Shown: one piece after another, positions 51,144 through 64,000 of the stretch
How positions within the stretch are numbered: position 1 is the stretch's first letter
Layout of the letters: every line of letters starts with the position of its first letter
Source: Himantopus leucocephalus
Lineage: Eukaryota; Chordata; Aves; Charadriiformes; Recurvirostridae
DNA: 64,000 bases
Reading direction: 5' to 3'
NCBI GenBank assembly: GCA_003993805.1
Contig: RSEF01000006.1
Span: forward strand, 22,583,676-22,647,675
Notes under the pieces: model-generated
What the model was told of the DNA's origin: nothing
The model's input: the letters and a program-made list of their open reading frames with translations, nothing else
The model's database searches: none
Made by a program: the position numbers and the translations under genes

Positions 51144-54100
51144 TAAATCTGCACAAGTAAATCCAGAAGTCTTTTTTTGGCATTGCTGAGGTAATTTCTG
51201 AGATTTAACAAGAAACATACAGTAGACAATGGTGTTAGGAAGGAATTGCGCAGCTTCACAAAACTGAGAATAACACATCTGCAAGCATTTGAAAAAAATA
51301 TTTTACTGTCCCTTTTCAGAATGAAAGGTCATTTCCATGTCACAGGCACAATTTCAACAGGGATTGTGCTGACGTTTCAAAGGAAGAAGGGATATTGAGT
51401 GGTACAGGCTCAACTAGAAGGCCTGAGGAAGTTTTTGTGGGGTATGATACTAAGTGGAGATCAGGGATCATCCTGCTTTCAAAGCCCTGCATTCAGAAGT
51501 CTGTGTGGAGTTCTGTTTAGTCAGGCTTGCTAATCTTGGTAGTAATCGGTAGTATTTCTGGTCTAAATGCTCTTGGCTGCAGTCATACAGATCTCTGCAT
51601 TTATCTAGCTTAATGTCTGTATTTGTATTAGGCCATTTTAATAATAAGCAAAAATCAATATTGAAGATGTTTATTGATGTCATTATAGGGGAAGGCAAAA
51701 GTATCATGTCGAGATTTTACATTAATCTCTCATATATATTCCTTATAGAATGGAGACTGCTTTTAGCATCTCTCCTTACATGCAGCATCATCTCATTGTT
51801 TGTGAGATGCAGCAGTGATTTAAGCCCTCACTCCATTTCAGATGTCTCTGTAAGTGCTTCTCAGGCTCAGATGCTATAGCATCCTCAGTTCACATACAAA
51901 CCTGGGGAAATGATCAGACTAATGATGCATTTAGTCAAATATCCTGTCTCCAACAATTGTCAATACTAGATGCTTCAGAAGAAAATATAAAATTCCATAA
52001 TAGATAAACACGCTATCAAATGTCTAAGGGGGATGTTTCTTCACAAACTCAGGGATGATGTCAGTATTCAAAATATAAACGCTTTGCCTATACATAATAT
52101 AGCAAGTGTTATTATCTGCAAGTTAATATGTGCTCTGTTAAATAGCTTTTTGGGTGTAACAGATAACTGCACTGGGGAAATACAAAGAATTTAAGAAATG
52201 TCAGTGTTATGTTTTGTGTGCAGCAAAATTTGCCTGCCTGGTGTACAAGTACGTATCATTAAATCTGTTTGTTTTACCCAGAACCCTGATGCATTCAGTG
52301 ATGCAAAATAGACACTGTTCATTCATGAACAGCATCAATCAGTATTATTTTTTCTTTATTGTGTTTAGGTTTTATATCTGACATACCATTCACATCCTTC
52401 TGGGAAAGAAAATTTGAGTTTCCATGTGAATCTCACTGGACTAGCCAGGATGTTTCACAGATAAATAATGAGTTTATCTTCACAATGCCCTCTGGGAAGA
52501 AAGATGCTCTTGTCTTCCCAAATTTTCAAGTAAAGAACTGAGGCAGAGAAAGATTTAAGGCCCTAAAAATCCATTGCAGTTCAGCCTGAATTTTCTGCTG
52601 CTGAGTATCTGCCTCAGGACTTTGAAAAATACATAGAATTGTGTATGTCCATGACACGTTTCCCAAAGCCATCAGCTGTAGCTGTAACTGAATTTCCAGA
52701 CCTCCTACATGTCAACTTACATTTCCTCACTGCACTGCTCAAAAACAAAGAAAAAAGATTAGTGGGAGAACTGAGAAGAAAGATTTAAAATTTTTTCCTT
52801 ATTACTTATTATGATGCAGGAATTCTATGACAAGGGCAAGGAAAAAAAATCCAAGTCTTCAGGGCAAATTTCAACTGCCTTGACGATTAAGTCCTTCATC
52901 TAGGGCTTCCATATATCAAATGAATGGCATGAATGGATCAAATGTCCCTTTCTGCTGGGCACTCTGTTTGCTTTCAATTGTTTCCCCCCCCAATAATAAC
53001 CAAGTCTCCCTTTTCTCATTTAATCTCGGACACAGCCAGGTTACTTCCAAATTTTATTTTCTGCTGCAAAACACAGCCATATTACAGATTTCAAAACACG
53101 AAGTCATGACAGTCTGTTGACACAGTGGAATACTCTTCTTGTCTCTGCTGCATTCTCAGAAGTAGCTAAATTACATTAGCTGAAATTTTCCACAAAGAAA
53201 GAAAATTCTAAGGCAGATATGCAATATGAAAAGTTTCAGACCAGGCAGCACTGAAGCTATAATCTACTTAAAACAGGGCAAAACCCCCCCCCTATCAAAT
53301 AGTGCCATTCTAACAAGCAGCAGGGAGACACCCCCCTGCCCCGCTTCTACGTGTTCTACTATTTATAATCTAATGTGTTAAATTAAAATAATTATTTTCT
53401 TATTTTTAACTTTGCAATTTTGTACCAAGTTATTCCCATAAAGGACATTTTGAACAAAAAGCCTTCCATTTGGCCACCCAGTGTGTATTAAAGTCAAGAA
53501 TGAGCATGTACAGCAATAGTGTCTGTAACTGTGAAAGTTGAGATGATGACCCATAGTGGCAGGGAAGTCTGCAGTAAGTTGTGTGGCTACCAAGGCTGAT
53601 TAATTTTTTACAGTCATCAGGTTAGTCACATTAAAATTAGTGATGAAAATAATCAGTAAACTTTACTGCTGTTTCAGGGAACATATACCCAAATCGTGAA
53701 TTGTTTAGGGTTTTTTTTTAATTTAATTATGAAGACTAAAGAATCTTCTTTACTGTAATTCTAGTGCTTTTATTTAAAAAACATTTGACTAGGGGGGAAC
53801 ACTGAAAACATGTATGTTTTATCTGTACCATCTCTTAAATTTAGATTGGAACATGAACATACGTATTTCATAAGGACATTTTTCTTTGTGGTAGGAAACC
53901 TTTCTTTCTCAAAGGAAAGCTTTCTCAAAGGTAAAAACAACAAGGAAGCAGATATCCTTGTGCAAGCTGCTCAAGATCCCTCAACACAACCTTAATTAAG
54001 GTTAATTAGACAGTAAAAACTGAATCACATCTTTTCCATATTTCTCTCCACGTTTGCTGAAGAGATGTTAACTGATGTCACTGGCTCTGTCCAGGCAGAC

Positions 54101-56442
54101 AAACTGTCATGCACAAGACTGTAACAGTCACTGGGGTATAATTCAGCAGCTGGGCCAACGCCTTTCTGCATCATTCTTCTCTTATAACTCCGTGTGTGTA
54201 CACAGCAAAAGGGATAGAAAGGTCAGGGAGAGTCAAACTAGTTCTCGATCCTGATGAAGACCAAATCCTTTCTTTGAAAACACTTGCCTTTGCGAGTGGT
54301 GTAAGACACTTTGCAAGCTGGTATAAGAAGTTAATAAACCGTACTATAGCAAATATGCTTTGATTTTTTATTTTTGATGGAAAGTAACAGTGCCTGTAAG
54401 AGAGTGTCTTTCATTGTAAGACAACAGTTTCCTGGTTTGCTCTACATTCCAATACATAATTTGATATACTTTATTCTTCTATATTAATATTTATCAGCCC
54501 TTTGGCGCTCTGGTGCTTCCACTGTGGCCCACTGCCTGAAATGTGATGCGTGTCAGAGAATCCCAGATTCCAGCATTCAAGGGGAGAGTCCTTGTTACTT
54601 TAATGTATTTCCAAAGGGATTCTGACAGGAATAGGGAGCATTAACACAGCAGTTAGGAATCAATTACATAGCTTTGCAGAGGGGAACAAAAGGAACAGAT
54701 ATTTCCTCCAGGGACTCGTTACAAAGTTACACTGTGAAATTATTCCTCAGCCTTGATTTCCTTTTTTTTTTTTTTTTCTAGTATGAATGTTTTTCATATA
54801 TTTGTGGGTTTTGGAAGATGGTGTGCAACTATCAAACAAATGACTTTGTCAGTTCTGTAATAATAATGGCATTTTATAGATCTTCCTCTGGCAGGAAAAT
54901 TGTGACAACAAAAATTAAAAATTTACTACCAATTATCTGTCAGCCTCTTTTTCATAATTAGATGAGTGGATGTCCAATTCTGTGCCTCTTCAGAACTGTG
55001 TCCAAAAGCTATGGAAATCAGCACTTGTATATACCAACTTGAAATATGACGTTTCTGTGATTTACATCAGCTGGAGATCAAACCTTACAATGATTCCCAC
55101 ACTTACGGAATGGAGGAGTTCATTGTTCAGCCATCAGAAAGACAAATTTTATATTCCCCATATCTTAGGATGTTATTATTATTGTTGCACTGGTTACAAA
55201 TGGCATGACACATTTACGAACCAGGCCAATAAAATTCTCACTGTAAAACCTTCCTGATTCATGAATGAACAATATGCTCTCTAAGCAAAGCAGAAGTGCT
55301 TTTGCAAAAACGAATTTCATTTTTCTGTATGAATCATAAGTCAGGTCAGCTGAACAATAAGCTCTTCCTTAGAAAAATTAAGGTCTTTAAGCTGGAGACT
55401 ATGGCATCACTGGTTGTTTTTACACCCCTCGGTGTTGGATTGGGAGTCATTTAACCCTTAACCAACTATAAAGAATTTTTTGGTTACAACATGCATTGTG
55501 TCTAGACTTAATCAGGCGCTGATAAGAGTGTAAGCACTGACCCCTGTTATGTATTTATGTAACGTGGTCATCAGTTCACTGTCTGAATTGCAGTTTTTAG
55601 TCTGCATATATATATATGGTTTGCCACATACTGAGATTTGAAGAGCACTTTCTTTGCAATGATTAGAAGATTGTGATGTACTAGGGCAGTCATTAGCAAG
55701 TTTTGACAACATCCTGACAGCTTTTTAACTGGGTGAAATGGAGAGAGATCTAGTGGCTCTAACTAAAGAAGATACAGCTCTAAACCCTGTTTTATTTTTA
55801 AACACCTGTCTTTAAGCTGAATAACTATCATTGCATGAGAATGCAATAAATGGGTGATTTACTTTCACTTTAATGTTTTATTTTTTATAACGTGATTTTT
55901 GAAGTGGCAAACCACAGGCTTTCTATTCTTAAAGGAGTAGCTGTCCTTGAAATATGAGTGCTTCTCCCCTTTTACAGTGTCAGCAACCTGGAATAAGATT
56001 CAGGAACGGCAAAGGTTGTTGGTTGCTCCTTTACCAAACTCTGGTGCTGTTAGCCATAGTAGAGTATTCTTGTCGTGCAGAAGGGCGCTGCGGAGAGTGC
56101 CTGAAACTGGACTCTCTGTTATTGGATTTTTGCACTCTTCGCCAAGAGGCTGGGTAAGACTTAATATGGAACAACTGTTCTCCCATGAAATGACTCTCAG
56201 ACTCAAGTGTGTGCTTTTCTTCAGTCAGAATATTACTTAAAGGAAAACTTCCTCATTCTCCAGAATATTAAATACTATGGTCCAGTCAGCTTATAAACTT
56301 AGCATCATCTTTAACTTTGAAGTTTGCTCCACCATAAATATAACATTGTCTTATCTGCTGGTACTCTTGAAGCCTTTACTTTGTCTCTGTGATTAATCTC
56401 ATCCAAGCCTCCATTTCTTCTTAATTTGCCATCGTTTCATTC

Positions 56443-56478
56443 AGTTTTGCAGACTCCAAAAGTTTTGCAGACTCCAGT
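56443..56478. repeat. 18-bp tandem duplication
   Basis: agttttgcagactcca is present twice, at 56443 and 56461, spaced 18 bp; only the last two bases of the unit differ. Confidence 0.85.
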
Positions 56479-56922
56479 GTTGCTGGCTACTTTCTCCCGG
56501 GTGGAGTTAACACCACTTCAAAATCCAGGGAATAACTGTAAAAAGGGTTGCTACAACTTAGTGGTGTAAAATGTCAGGTTGAGAAGCTGCTTTCCTTACC
56601 CCAGTACCAAAAGGATCCAATAGGTCCTTGGGAGTTACCTAGAGAGCTGTTGTAACTCCAAAAGACATAAGCTATGTCTTTCTGCTCAAATTAAAATTAA
56701 CCAGTTTTAAATATATCTTAGATTCCAGACTGTAACCATTAAAATTAAAATCAATTTCCAAAAATTTCATCATCAAGAAAAGCTATGTTTTTAATTTAAG
56801 CTGATTTTGTTTTAACATCTGTTATTCTGACATTTGCTGTTAGCTGCTCTTGGCATTGCCGCAAAACCTTTTGTTGCTTGTTACTCTTAAAATTCCACAG
56901 GAACATAAATATGTTGGATTCC

Positions 56923-56977
56923 TTTTTTTTTTTTTTTTTTTAATNNNNNNNNNNNNNNTTTTTTTTTTTTTTTTTTT
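56923..56977. other. Assembly gap within poly-T tract
   Basis: Nineteen T (56923-56941), then aat, 14 N (56945-56958) and another nineteen T (56959-56977). The gap size may be nominal, and the flanking runs suggest a collapsed or unresolved homopolymer. Confidence 0.9.
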
Positions 56978-58115
56978 CCCTGACTCTTGCAGCTTTCAGT
57001 TCATAAATATCAGACTGTTGTGATCCTGTTCTTCCTCATGGCTCATCCATTTGAAGATCCAGTTCAGATACCCAATCTTTGTTATAAACAGCTGTAGATT
57101 TTCTGCAGTCTGGCTGGTTGAAGTTCTCTCTGCTCCCTCTGGTTCTCTGTGTGTAGTCGCTGGATATAAAAGGTCCTTCTTCAGCTTCCAAAAAACCTGA
57201 CATATGTGGTTATTAGGACACTATGCCTGTCACTGGTATCTCAAGTGTTTACATTGATGATTGTGAAGACACTCGTCCCAAAAACTTCCATTCCTGTTGA
57301 GGCAATGCAGCCTAGACAACCGTTAGCATTTGAAGGAAAGGTTGAATGACCGGGCTGAAAATAATATGATGTTTTATCAGTTTGATTTTTTCAGGGCTGT
57401 GCACTGCCCAAGCTCTGAACTTAGAAATGTCTTACGTGCACAGCCAAATCACTCTGAAATTTTTGTGTGAAATTTTGCACATAGAGCTGGTATTTTGGCT
57501 CAACAGAGAAAACAATCAAGAGCAGCTGTTAACATGTGTGGAAGGCACTTGTAGACAGACTGGAAATAATGTCTGGAGATGACCTACCCTGTTTGTGCCT
57601 TTTCTTACTCTGCAGTAGGTCTGTTCTTGCCTAGTAGATATGTCTGTTCTTGTATCCCTTTGTAACAGGGCATCATGTCAGGCTGGTAGACTGAGGTGAT
57701 CACAGTCAGCCAAAGGATCACATGCCTGTTCGGACATGTGACATCAGAGGGTGTATTCAAACAATTTTTAGGTTTTCATGTTCTCCAAATGTTTTCTGAT
57801 TCTTCTTTTAATCCTGATTTGGCTTGTGAAAAGTCAACATGAGAAGGAATAAAGCATTTTGACATTTGGAATGAAGCGGCAATTGTGAGCTGAAGAGATC
57901 ACATGCATTGTTGTAATATGACCTGAGGAAGGAGAATGGTCCAGAGGTTTGACTATTAGCTTGCAACTTGGGTCCCCCTTGTAGCCAAATTTTCTCTGTA
58001 GTTTTAAGCAAGTCATTTAGCCTTTTTTGATCTCACTTCCCAACAGTAAAACCTAATTCCCACAATGCAAAGGTACAGTAAGGATAAGTAACCACTCTGG
58101 CAAAAACTAGTTCAG

Positions 58116-58245
58116 TTTAATGAAGGATTTTGATCACTCAGCGTTTCGCCTTTGCCTATAACTGGGAGAAAGAACAAATGTTTAATGAAGAATTTTGATC
58201 ATTCAAAATTTGCTTGTTCTCTTAATCGGAGGGAAAGTCGAAATG
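58116..58245. repeat. 65-bp imperfect tandem duplication
   Basis: Two 65-bp copies (58116-58180 and 58181-58245) start tttaatgaag and share attttgatca, ttgc and the final aaatg. The second copy differs mainly in the middle (cagcgtttcgcc against caaaatttgctt). The open frame at 58152-58382 starts inside copy one and is not a recognised gene. Confidence 0.85.
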
Positions 58246-61200
58246 TTGACACTTTCTGGAAAGGGAATTGCTTTTTGAATCTCAGCTTTGGAAACAATCC
58301 ACAGATCAGACTGTTCCAAACCTCCAAAGCTCAGACAGCTCTTGGGGCTGCAAGCTCGGAGGCACTTGGCTTGGCTGGCTGATCCAGGCTTATGGGCACT
58401 CTGGGGACGCTGGCTCTGACGTAATTAAAATGACTTATTTGAACTCAGGCTCCCAGTAGCCTGTCAAGCAAGTTGTTGAGAAGATGGGCAAGCTGGCAGG
58501 AGCTCAATCAGGCTTAGATTTTTAAAAGTGCCTGGTAAACTAGATTCTATTGGATTATTTTTTTCTTCAGGGCAATATTTTGATAATTGCATCATTTTTA
58601 TGGAACAGCCAGGAACAGGAAAACTCCAACAAAACAATATTCATTAATGTTTTGCTGAATAGATTTGTTCACAAGGCAATGGGATATTATGTTTTTGTGA
58701 CTATATATGTGTTAAGCAGAAATATTGTTCCCTAGAACTGCCTTGCATTCCAGTGATTCTCAGCCAGCAGCATCCACATATCGTGTTTCTCTGTAGACCT
58801 TATTGCAAGGATGTAAGTCCAGAAGATGCTTCTGAAAGATCTACTGATGCAAAGCCCAGTGCTGCCCCTTATACCATGGATAAATTTGACTTTTTAAAAT
58901 GCAGGATTTATCATCCTTTTTTTGCTATTACTTCCTAACTAAAATCCCTTATCTGAATTAACTTAAAACCAGTACCATTACCAAATACTTCAGAACACAT
59001 ATTGCCAGAAAATAAGCTGCTTTTTGTTGTTTTTTACATTTTGGTAACTATTTGGAAAGTATTCTTTGTAGGTACAGTAAATAAGGATGTTTTAAACTTT
59101 CCCACTGTACTTCACACAGTTTCAGCTATGGTGGGATTCCCTATTGCTCTTTCCTTTCATTCAAAGTACATTCACTGTTCTTGATGCCATTTGCTGTTCA
59201 GCATTTACTCAGAGCCAAAGAGCCTGGGAGAAGTCTACTGTATTGAGCGTCTGAGCTGTAATAGTTTCCCGTTTCATAGGAGAAGACTCTGCATAAAACA
59301 GGAACTACTTTCAACTGCTCCATGCCAGAAGTTCTGACTGATACATTTCCTCCAATTGTTATCTTTTGAGTACATAAGCGAGCACGTGGGAGGTAGGCTG
59401 AATGAGAGATGGGATGGGCTAGATGCATTAAGCTGCTGCAGGTACTTCTCTCTCTTCCTGTTTCGTGGCGGGAGATTTCTAGGGATGGCATGTGGAACAG
59501 CTTCATGGCTGGATCACGGCCATGTAGAAAGTGTCACTTTCCTGCACCTTTATCACACCACTACTGAGCAGAGATCCTCAAGCTGGTTGTGGGACCCAAG
59601 GGTTGGATTTGTCTTGTAGATTTAGATTTTTATCTTATATAAGCCTATATATTGTCACAATAATACTCCAGAAAATCCCTTTTAAGTCCAATTATTACTT
59701 TATGCAGTTCAAGGCAGCAAAATGAAGTGATGTAAATAATTAGCATTGCTTTTTTGCTGGGGTTCCTAGGGTATAATAGATTGATTAAATTATTAGTGTA
59801 TGAATGTTCTTGCACTAACATTGTAGGTTGTTGGGTTTTTGTAAGAGGAGGGCCACAAGCTCAATGTTATTTTGAAGAGTCATTGGAGCATAAAGCAGTT
59901 ATTAGTTTTATGGCCTATGAAAATTTAAGATGGGAAATAGCTGCCTTAATGTTTTCTATTGTTAAAGAAATATTGGAAAAAATATGACACTATGCAGAAG
60001 ACTGTATATGATTGATGACAATTTTGCATTTAAAAACCATTGTGTGAATTTGAATGGCATTAAATGTTATTTAGTTGTTGAATAGCAGGAGAGGCGGTTT
60101 ATATAACTGCTCTGAATAGTAAATCCACAAGATGCTCTGAAAACTTCATAATGGGACCTAGTTTTGCAAAGCATTAAATGCTGTGCAGTTACAATGAAAA
60201 TAGTGAAACTCTATGCTCCCAAATTTTTTTAAAAAGAATACTTAGTTTTCCTTGGAAAATGAGTACAAGCATGAAAGGGGAATTTTATCATGGGATTTCT
60301 TCCACACTGTGAAGATTGCTATTGCACAGTCTTTAATCACTTGCCTGCAGAAAGCATTTCTATTTGGGAAAATCCTTAACGGACTCTTCAGGCAGGGGTC
60401 ACCCTGTCTGTCTTTGCACATACCTGTAAAGCCAAATGAAGGTGTGATTACAGCCCAAGTAAATGACTATTGTATGACTGTAATGCTTTGATGATCTGGC
60501 TCAAGGGTGTATGTAAGCCTGCTGAGTTCTGCTCCTACCCATCTTTTGCCCAAGTAGTTGCTTCACAGACAATGACAGTTTTTGGAGCAGGTAGCCCATC
60601 CAGTTGTGCCTGGCAACATACTTGATCTTCTGGCCTCCCCCATGATATTCAGATTTTCTCTGGGTGAGTCTAAGTCTGTGTTGCTGGCGTGCCACTTAGC
60701 CAGTAACTTTTATTTTGGAATAAGTCTTACCTGACGGTGACCGTGTTGGTTGGAAAAGTCATGTTTGTGTGGTGGTTTGGCTTAGAGGATGGTAACAGCT
60801 CAGAGGATGCCAGACTGATTGCAGATGGCTGGGCCATGACTTGCACTTCCAGAACTTTGTAAACAGGTCTCCTCATAAAAAGCCAGCTTTGTTTTCCAAG
60901 CATTGATTCTTTTCTGTCACTACCCAACACGTTACTTCTTAAAAGCATGTATCACTGGGAAGAAGACCTGGCTATGATTCTATACCCTCATTTTATTGCA
61001 TAAAGAGGTGTAATATTCACACATGTTTATCTGTGTTTTCAATACTTATAGTCCCAAAATCAGTTTTCTTGTGTCACCTGAGAACATTTAATCCACACTT
61101 TCACTGAAAAAAGATGCCTCAGAAGTTTACTTGCACAGTTAAAGAGACTTTTTTTTATGATTCTTTAAAAACTGGATGTTATAGTCTTTGGCAGATGCTG

Positions 61201-64000
61201 CTCTAAAACTATGAAGTTATAACAGAGAGACAGTCAGCCTTGAGAGCATCTTGATGAATTAAACATGCTGCAGCTGCAGTTTGCTTTAGATGTCTGCAGT
61301 AATGACTGGATTAAAGCTAAAGTAAACATAAAGATCCAAAGTTTATAATATTGATTTCCAATGTGATCAGTTGTTCACACAATCATTACTGCAATTAAAC
61401 ACTGAGTCACTGTAAACAGATGCACATACTTTCATTTATGTTCCAATTCTCTCTCACAGGAAAGTGCAAATTGCGTATGTGATTTGGGAGATTTGTTCTT
61501 TTTGCACCTGGTCTATTTTTTAAAATTAAGAATGAAAATAATCTACTTTTCTTACCTCTTGGTAAATTAAAAAATGATTATGCATTTAATTCCAGTGTGC
61601 TTTTCCCCAGTGTTCTCTTAGCAGTTTAAATGTTTCACATACAGCATATGATAGTTCAGTTTTACAAAGTCTGCATATAGTTCATGTATATGTTTACCCA
61701 AATTTAATCCCTTTGTAATAGCAAGCTGTACATCTAATACAAACATTAATGTACCTAATTGTTGTTTCCTTTGCTCAGTGTGTTTTCTGAGCAGTTCAGT
61801 GAAACCTGTATTGCTAACGAAAGAGAGAGCTCTCAAAATGTATAAATAGATGCAGATCCAAAATATTTTGACTATACTTTTTTATTCATTTTAATTTCTA
61901 AGGCAGTACAGAGCCAACCATTTTCAAAAGTTTTAATTCAATTATTCAGTCAGTATGCTTGGGTAAGCTATTGAATGCAGGACAGCTAACGTAGTCTCAG
62001 ATTTTCTGTCAAAAGAAAACAGAAATTGATCAAGAAGCAGCTAGGTAGAGAGGAAGCTGGAAAAGGAAAGAGCCAAGAGCCAGAGAGGAAAGTGGGGTAT
62101 GGAGTGGGAGTGCGAATGGGAAGTCTGTGCTGGATGTACAGATTTGATAAGGGAGTGCAGAGTGGCTGGGCAAAGTGATGAGGAATGAAAAAAGTGTATT
62201 TGATTAGCAGCTGCACTGTGGAGAAGAATCTGGGTTGGTTAAAGAGACTGAGCAGGAAAAAAGAATGACTGGGGAGAAATACGAGAGGAAGTCTGATGGA
62301 CTAAAAAATAAATTAAATTAATCAGGCTAATGCTTTAAGCTGGCAACAAGAAATGGGTAAACTTTCAATTGCTCCAAATAATGAGTAAACCGTGTTTATC
62401 TCACTTTGCTCTGGATATGGCATGAGTGGAACCTGAAGTTACATTAAAAATCTGAGGTGAGAGATCAAGGCTACAACTTAATATATGGAAGAAGGGAAGA
62501 GAGGGAGCTAGAACAGATACAGATTTTAAAAGCTCAACTTGCTAAAATTGATTGTTCCCACATTGGCCTGCACCCCGAGATTGTTGTCAGTGCTGTCAGC
62601 AAATATTTGGTAGCCCTGTGGCACAGTATATTTCCTGCCTCGTGAAAGAAGCCTGGGTATGCTACAGGAATTGAAGGAAGTAGTATTTCTGTGAAGAAAA
62701 AGAAGTCTCTATGCATATACATAGGAAAGCTGAATTAAGGTTAAAATACAATCAACCACATTCTGGGATTTCTTAAACTGCACGTCTTTGATTTTGCAAT
62801 CTCAATAATGTTCTTTTGAAGTGGTTTGTTTATAATAACCCCATATGAATTACACTCAGCTGTGTTTCATAAAGTCCAGGATTCTGCATTTTTCTTCTTT
62901 CATTCATTCATATGAAGCTTTATAGAGAAAAATACAATGAACAAACTTAGTATTTAAGAAGCTAAAGCTACTGTAAATAACATAGACTTAAAGCAAAACA
63001 GAAGTATAGCTAAGTGGAAAAGGAAGTAATCCCTGTTAATCTTTTTAGTGACTTTGTGATAGGACACGGAACTACAGTGGGCAATAAGTTTTTGTTCTGT
63101 TTTTGTTTAAAACAATGTGCTATTTAACACACATGTTTTGCCTGAGTTGTCAGATAGGAAGTTCCAAGTTTCCTTTCACTTTGTGTGCCCAGAACTGAAA
63201 ATATATTCTTGTAGTATGGATAGTCATGTGTTATGCTCTTTATTTATTGTGGAATGTTTTTAATTATTACAATTTTAATAGGAGATTGGATGCATAAATA
63301 TGTAGTATTTTGCAGCAAAGTAACCACACATCTGTCATTGTAAACAGAGACTATTTCCATTTTATGCACAGCATGGCCTTGTTCGCAAATTAAATTTTAG
63401 CAAATAAAAAAGTGCTCCTTCAGTTAATTCAATAGATAATATTAATGGGTTTTAATACTTTATTTTTCAAAGTGTCAGCTCTTCAGCACTGGTTTTGTTC
63501 TTTCTCCTTCATCAAAGTTACTTGGAATAAGTACTTTGGCTGTAGAAAGCCTGAAGACATTTTGTTACTCCATGTTATGAAATAGTTAATAGGATAACTG
63601 CCTAGAATATCCCAACATTAGCCTGATTGTTCTATTTCACTCAGTGAATCTACTTTTTATTGTTCAGAAACTTAATATGAATAAACCTGTAACTAGAGTT
63701 AGAGAATAGTTGTAAAAGAAATATTCAAGTATGGTATTTCTGATTAAAAGCACAGGACATGTCCAGTGGTAAAATGAAATGAGAATTTATGATTCCAGCT
63801 TCTATTACCTTCAAAAATTATTCATGCCCAGAATTATTAGAATAAATTCTACTGCACTATTTTGCATCAATACCATTACACATGATTTTGCCTGAGGGTA
63901 TTGAGTCAATGGGTAATGCTCGTAATACTGCTTTTTCAATCAAGGTTTGTTATAATGTCATTTCAAAGAGTAATTTTTTTCTCTCTGATTTATTTATCAT

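Noticed and set aside
52369..52420. Good-looking acceptor (ttattgtgtttag) followed by a frame containing FWERK, reminiscent of PWERN
   Set aside because: The upstream residues bear no resemblance to the TdT C-terminus, and the frame runs on for about 40 residues past WER where TdT should end.
62519..62585. Frame reading ILKAQLAKIDCSHIGL after a tacag, superficially like the TdT C-terminal FLKA...HLGL segment with the same spacing
   Set aside because: The rest does not match (no acidic run before HIGL, no PWER afterwards), the acceptor has no pyrimidine tract and the frame continues without the expected stop. This exon is highly conserved in vertebrates, so the match is chance.

Overview
The window looks like nuclear DNA from a bird. 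It is AT-rich and CpG-poor, and coding sequence is limited to short GT/AG-bounded exons separated by long introns. It carries a CR1 LINE 3' tail of avian type near 28.2 kb and older CR1/L3-like LINE relics near 34.7 kb and 46.7-47.9 kb. No bacterial, viral or plasmid gene organisation was seen, and no other protein-coding gene was recognised on either strand. Single Ns and a 14-N gap sit in or near homopolymer runs, which is typical of a draft assembly.

The only gene recognised is DNTT (terminal deoxynucleotidyl transferase, TdT), on the + strand. Seven consecutive interior coding exons are present: 4170-4340, 5586-5657, 8720-8843, 10183-10315, 40262-40364, 49183-49446 and 50889-50972. They total 951 bp (317 codons) in one uninterrupted frame with compatible phases. 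Together they encode nearly all of the polymerase X catalytic core: the 8-kDa domain with its helix-hairpin-helix, the second helix-hairpin-helix, the GGFRR/GK nucleotide-binding segment, the catalytic GHDID and RVDL aspartates, TdT Loop1, the GWTGSR motif and most of the thumb. The exons for the N-terminus and BRCT domain are not in the first 4.2 kb and should lie upstream. The terminal exon (about 30 residues in vertebrate TdT) could not be found in the 13 kb after 50972, so it is probably beyond 64000.

Layout: 1-4169 is upstream intron; 4170-10315 holds four exons with short introns; 10316-40261 is a ~30 kb intron; 40262-50972 holds three exons; 50973-64000 is downstream intron or gene end. 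The introns hold LINE relics, several short tandem duplications of 15-67 bp, one tetranucleotide microsatellite, an AT-only tract, a G-run cluster, and an isolated CpG cluster containing a consensus CRE palindrome. I did not find an undescribed multi-gene system; the most notable points concern the DNTT gene structure and its protein details.
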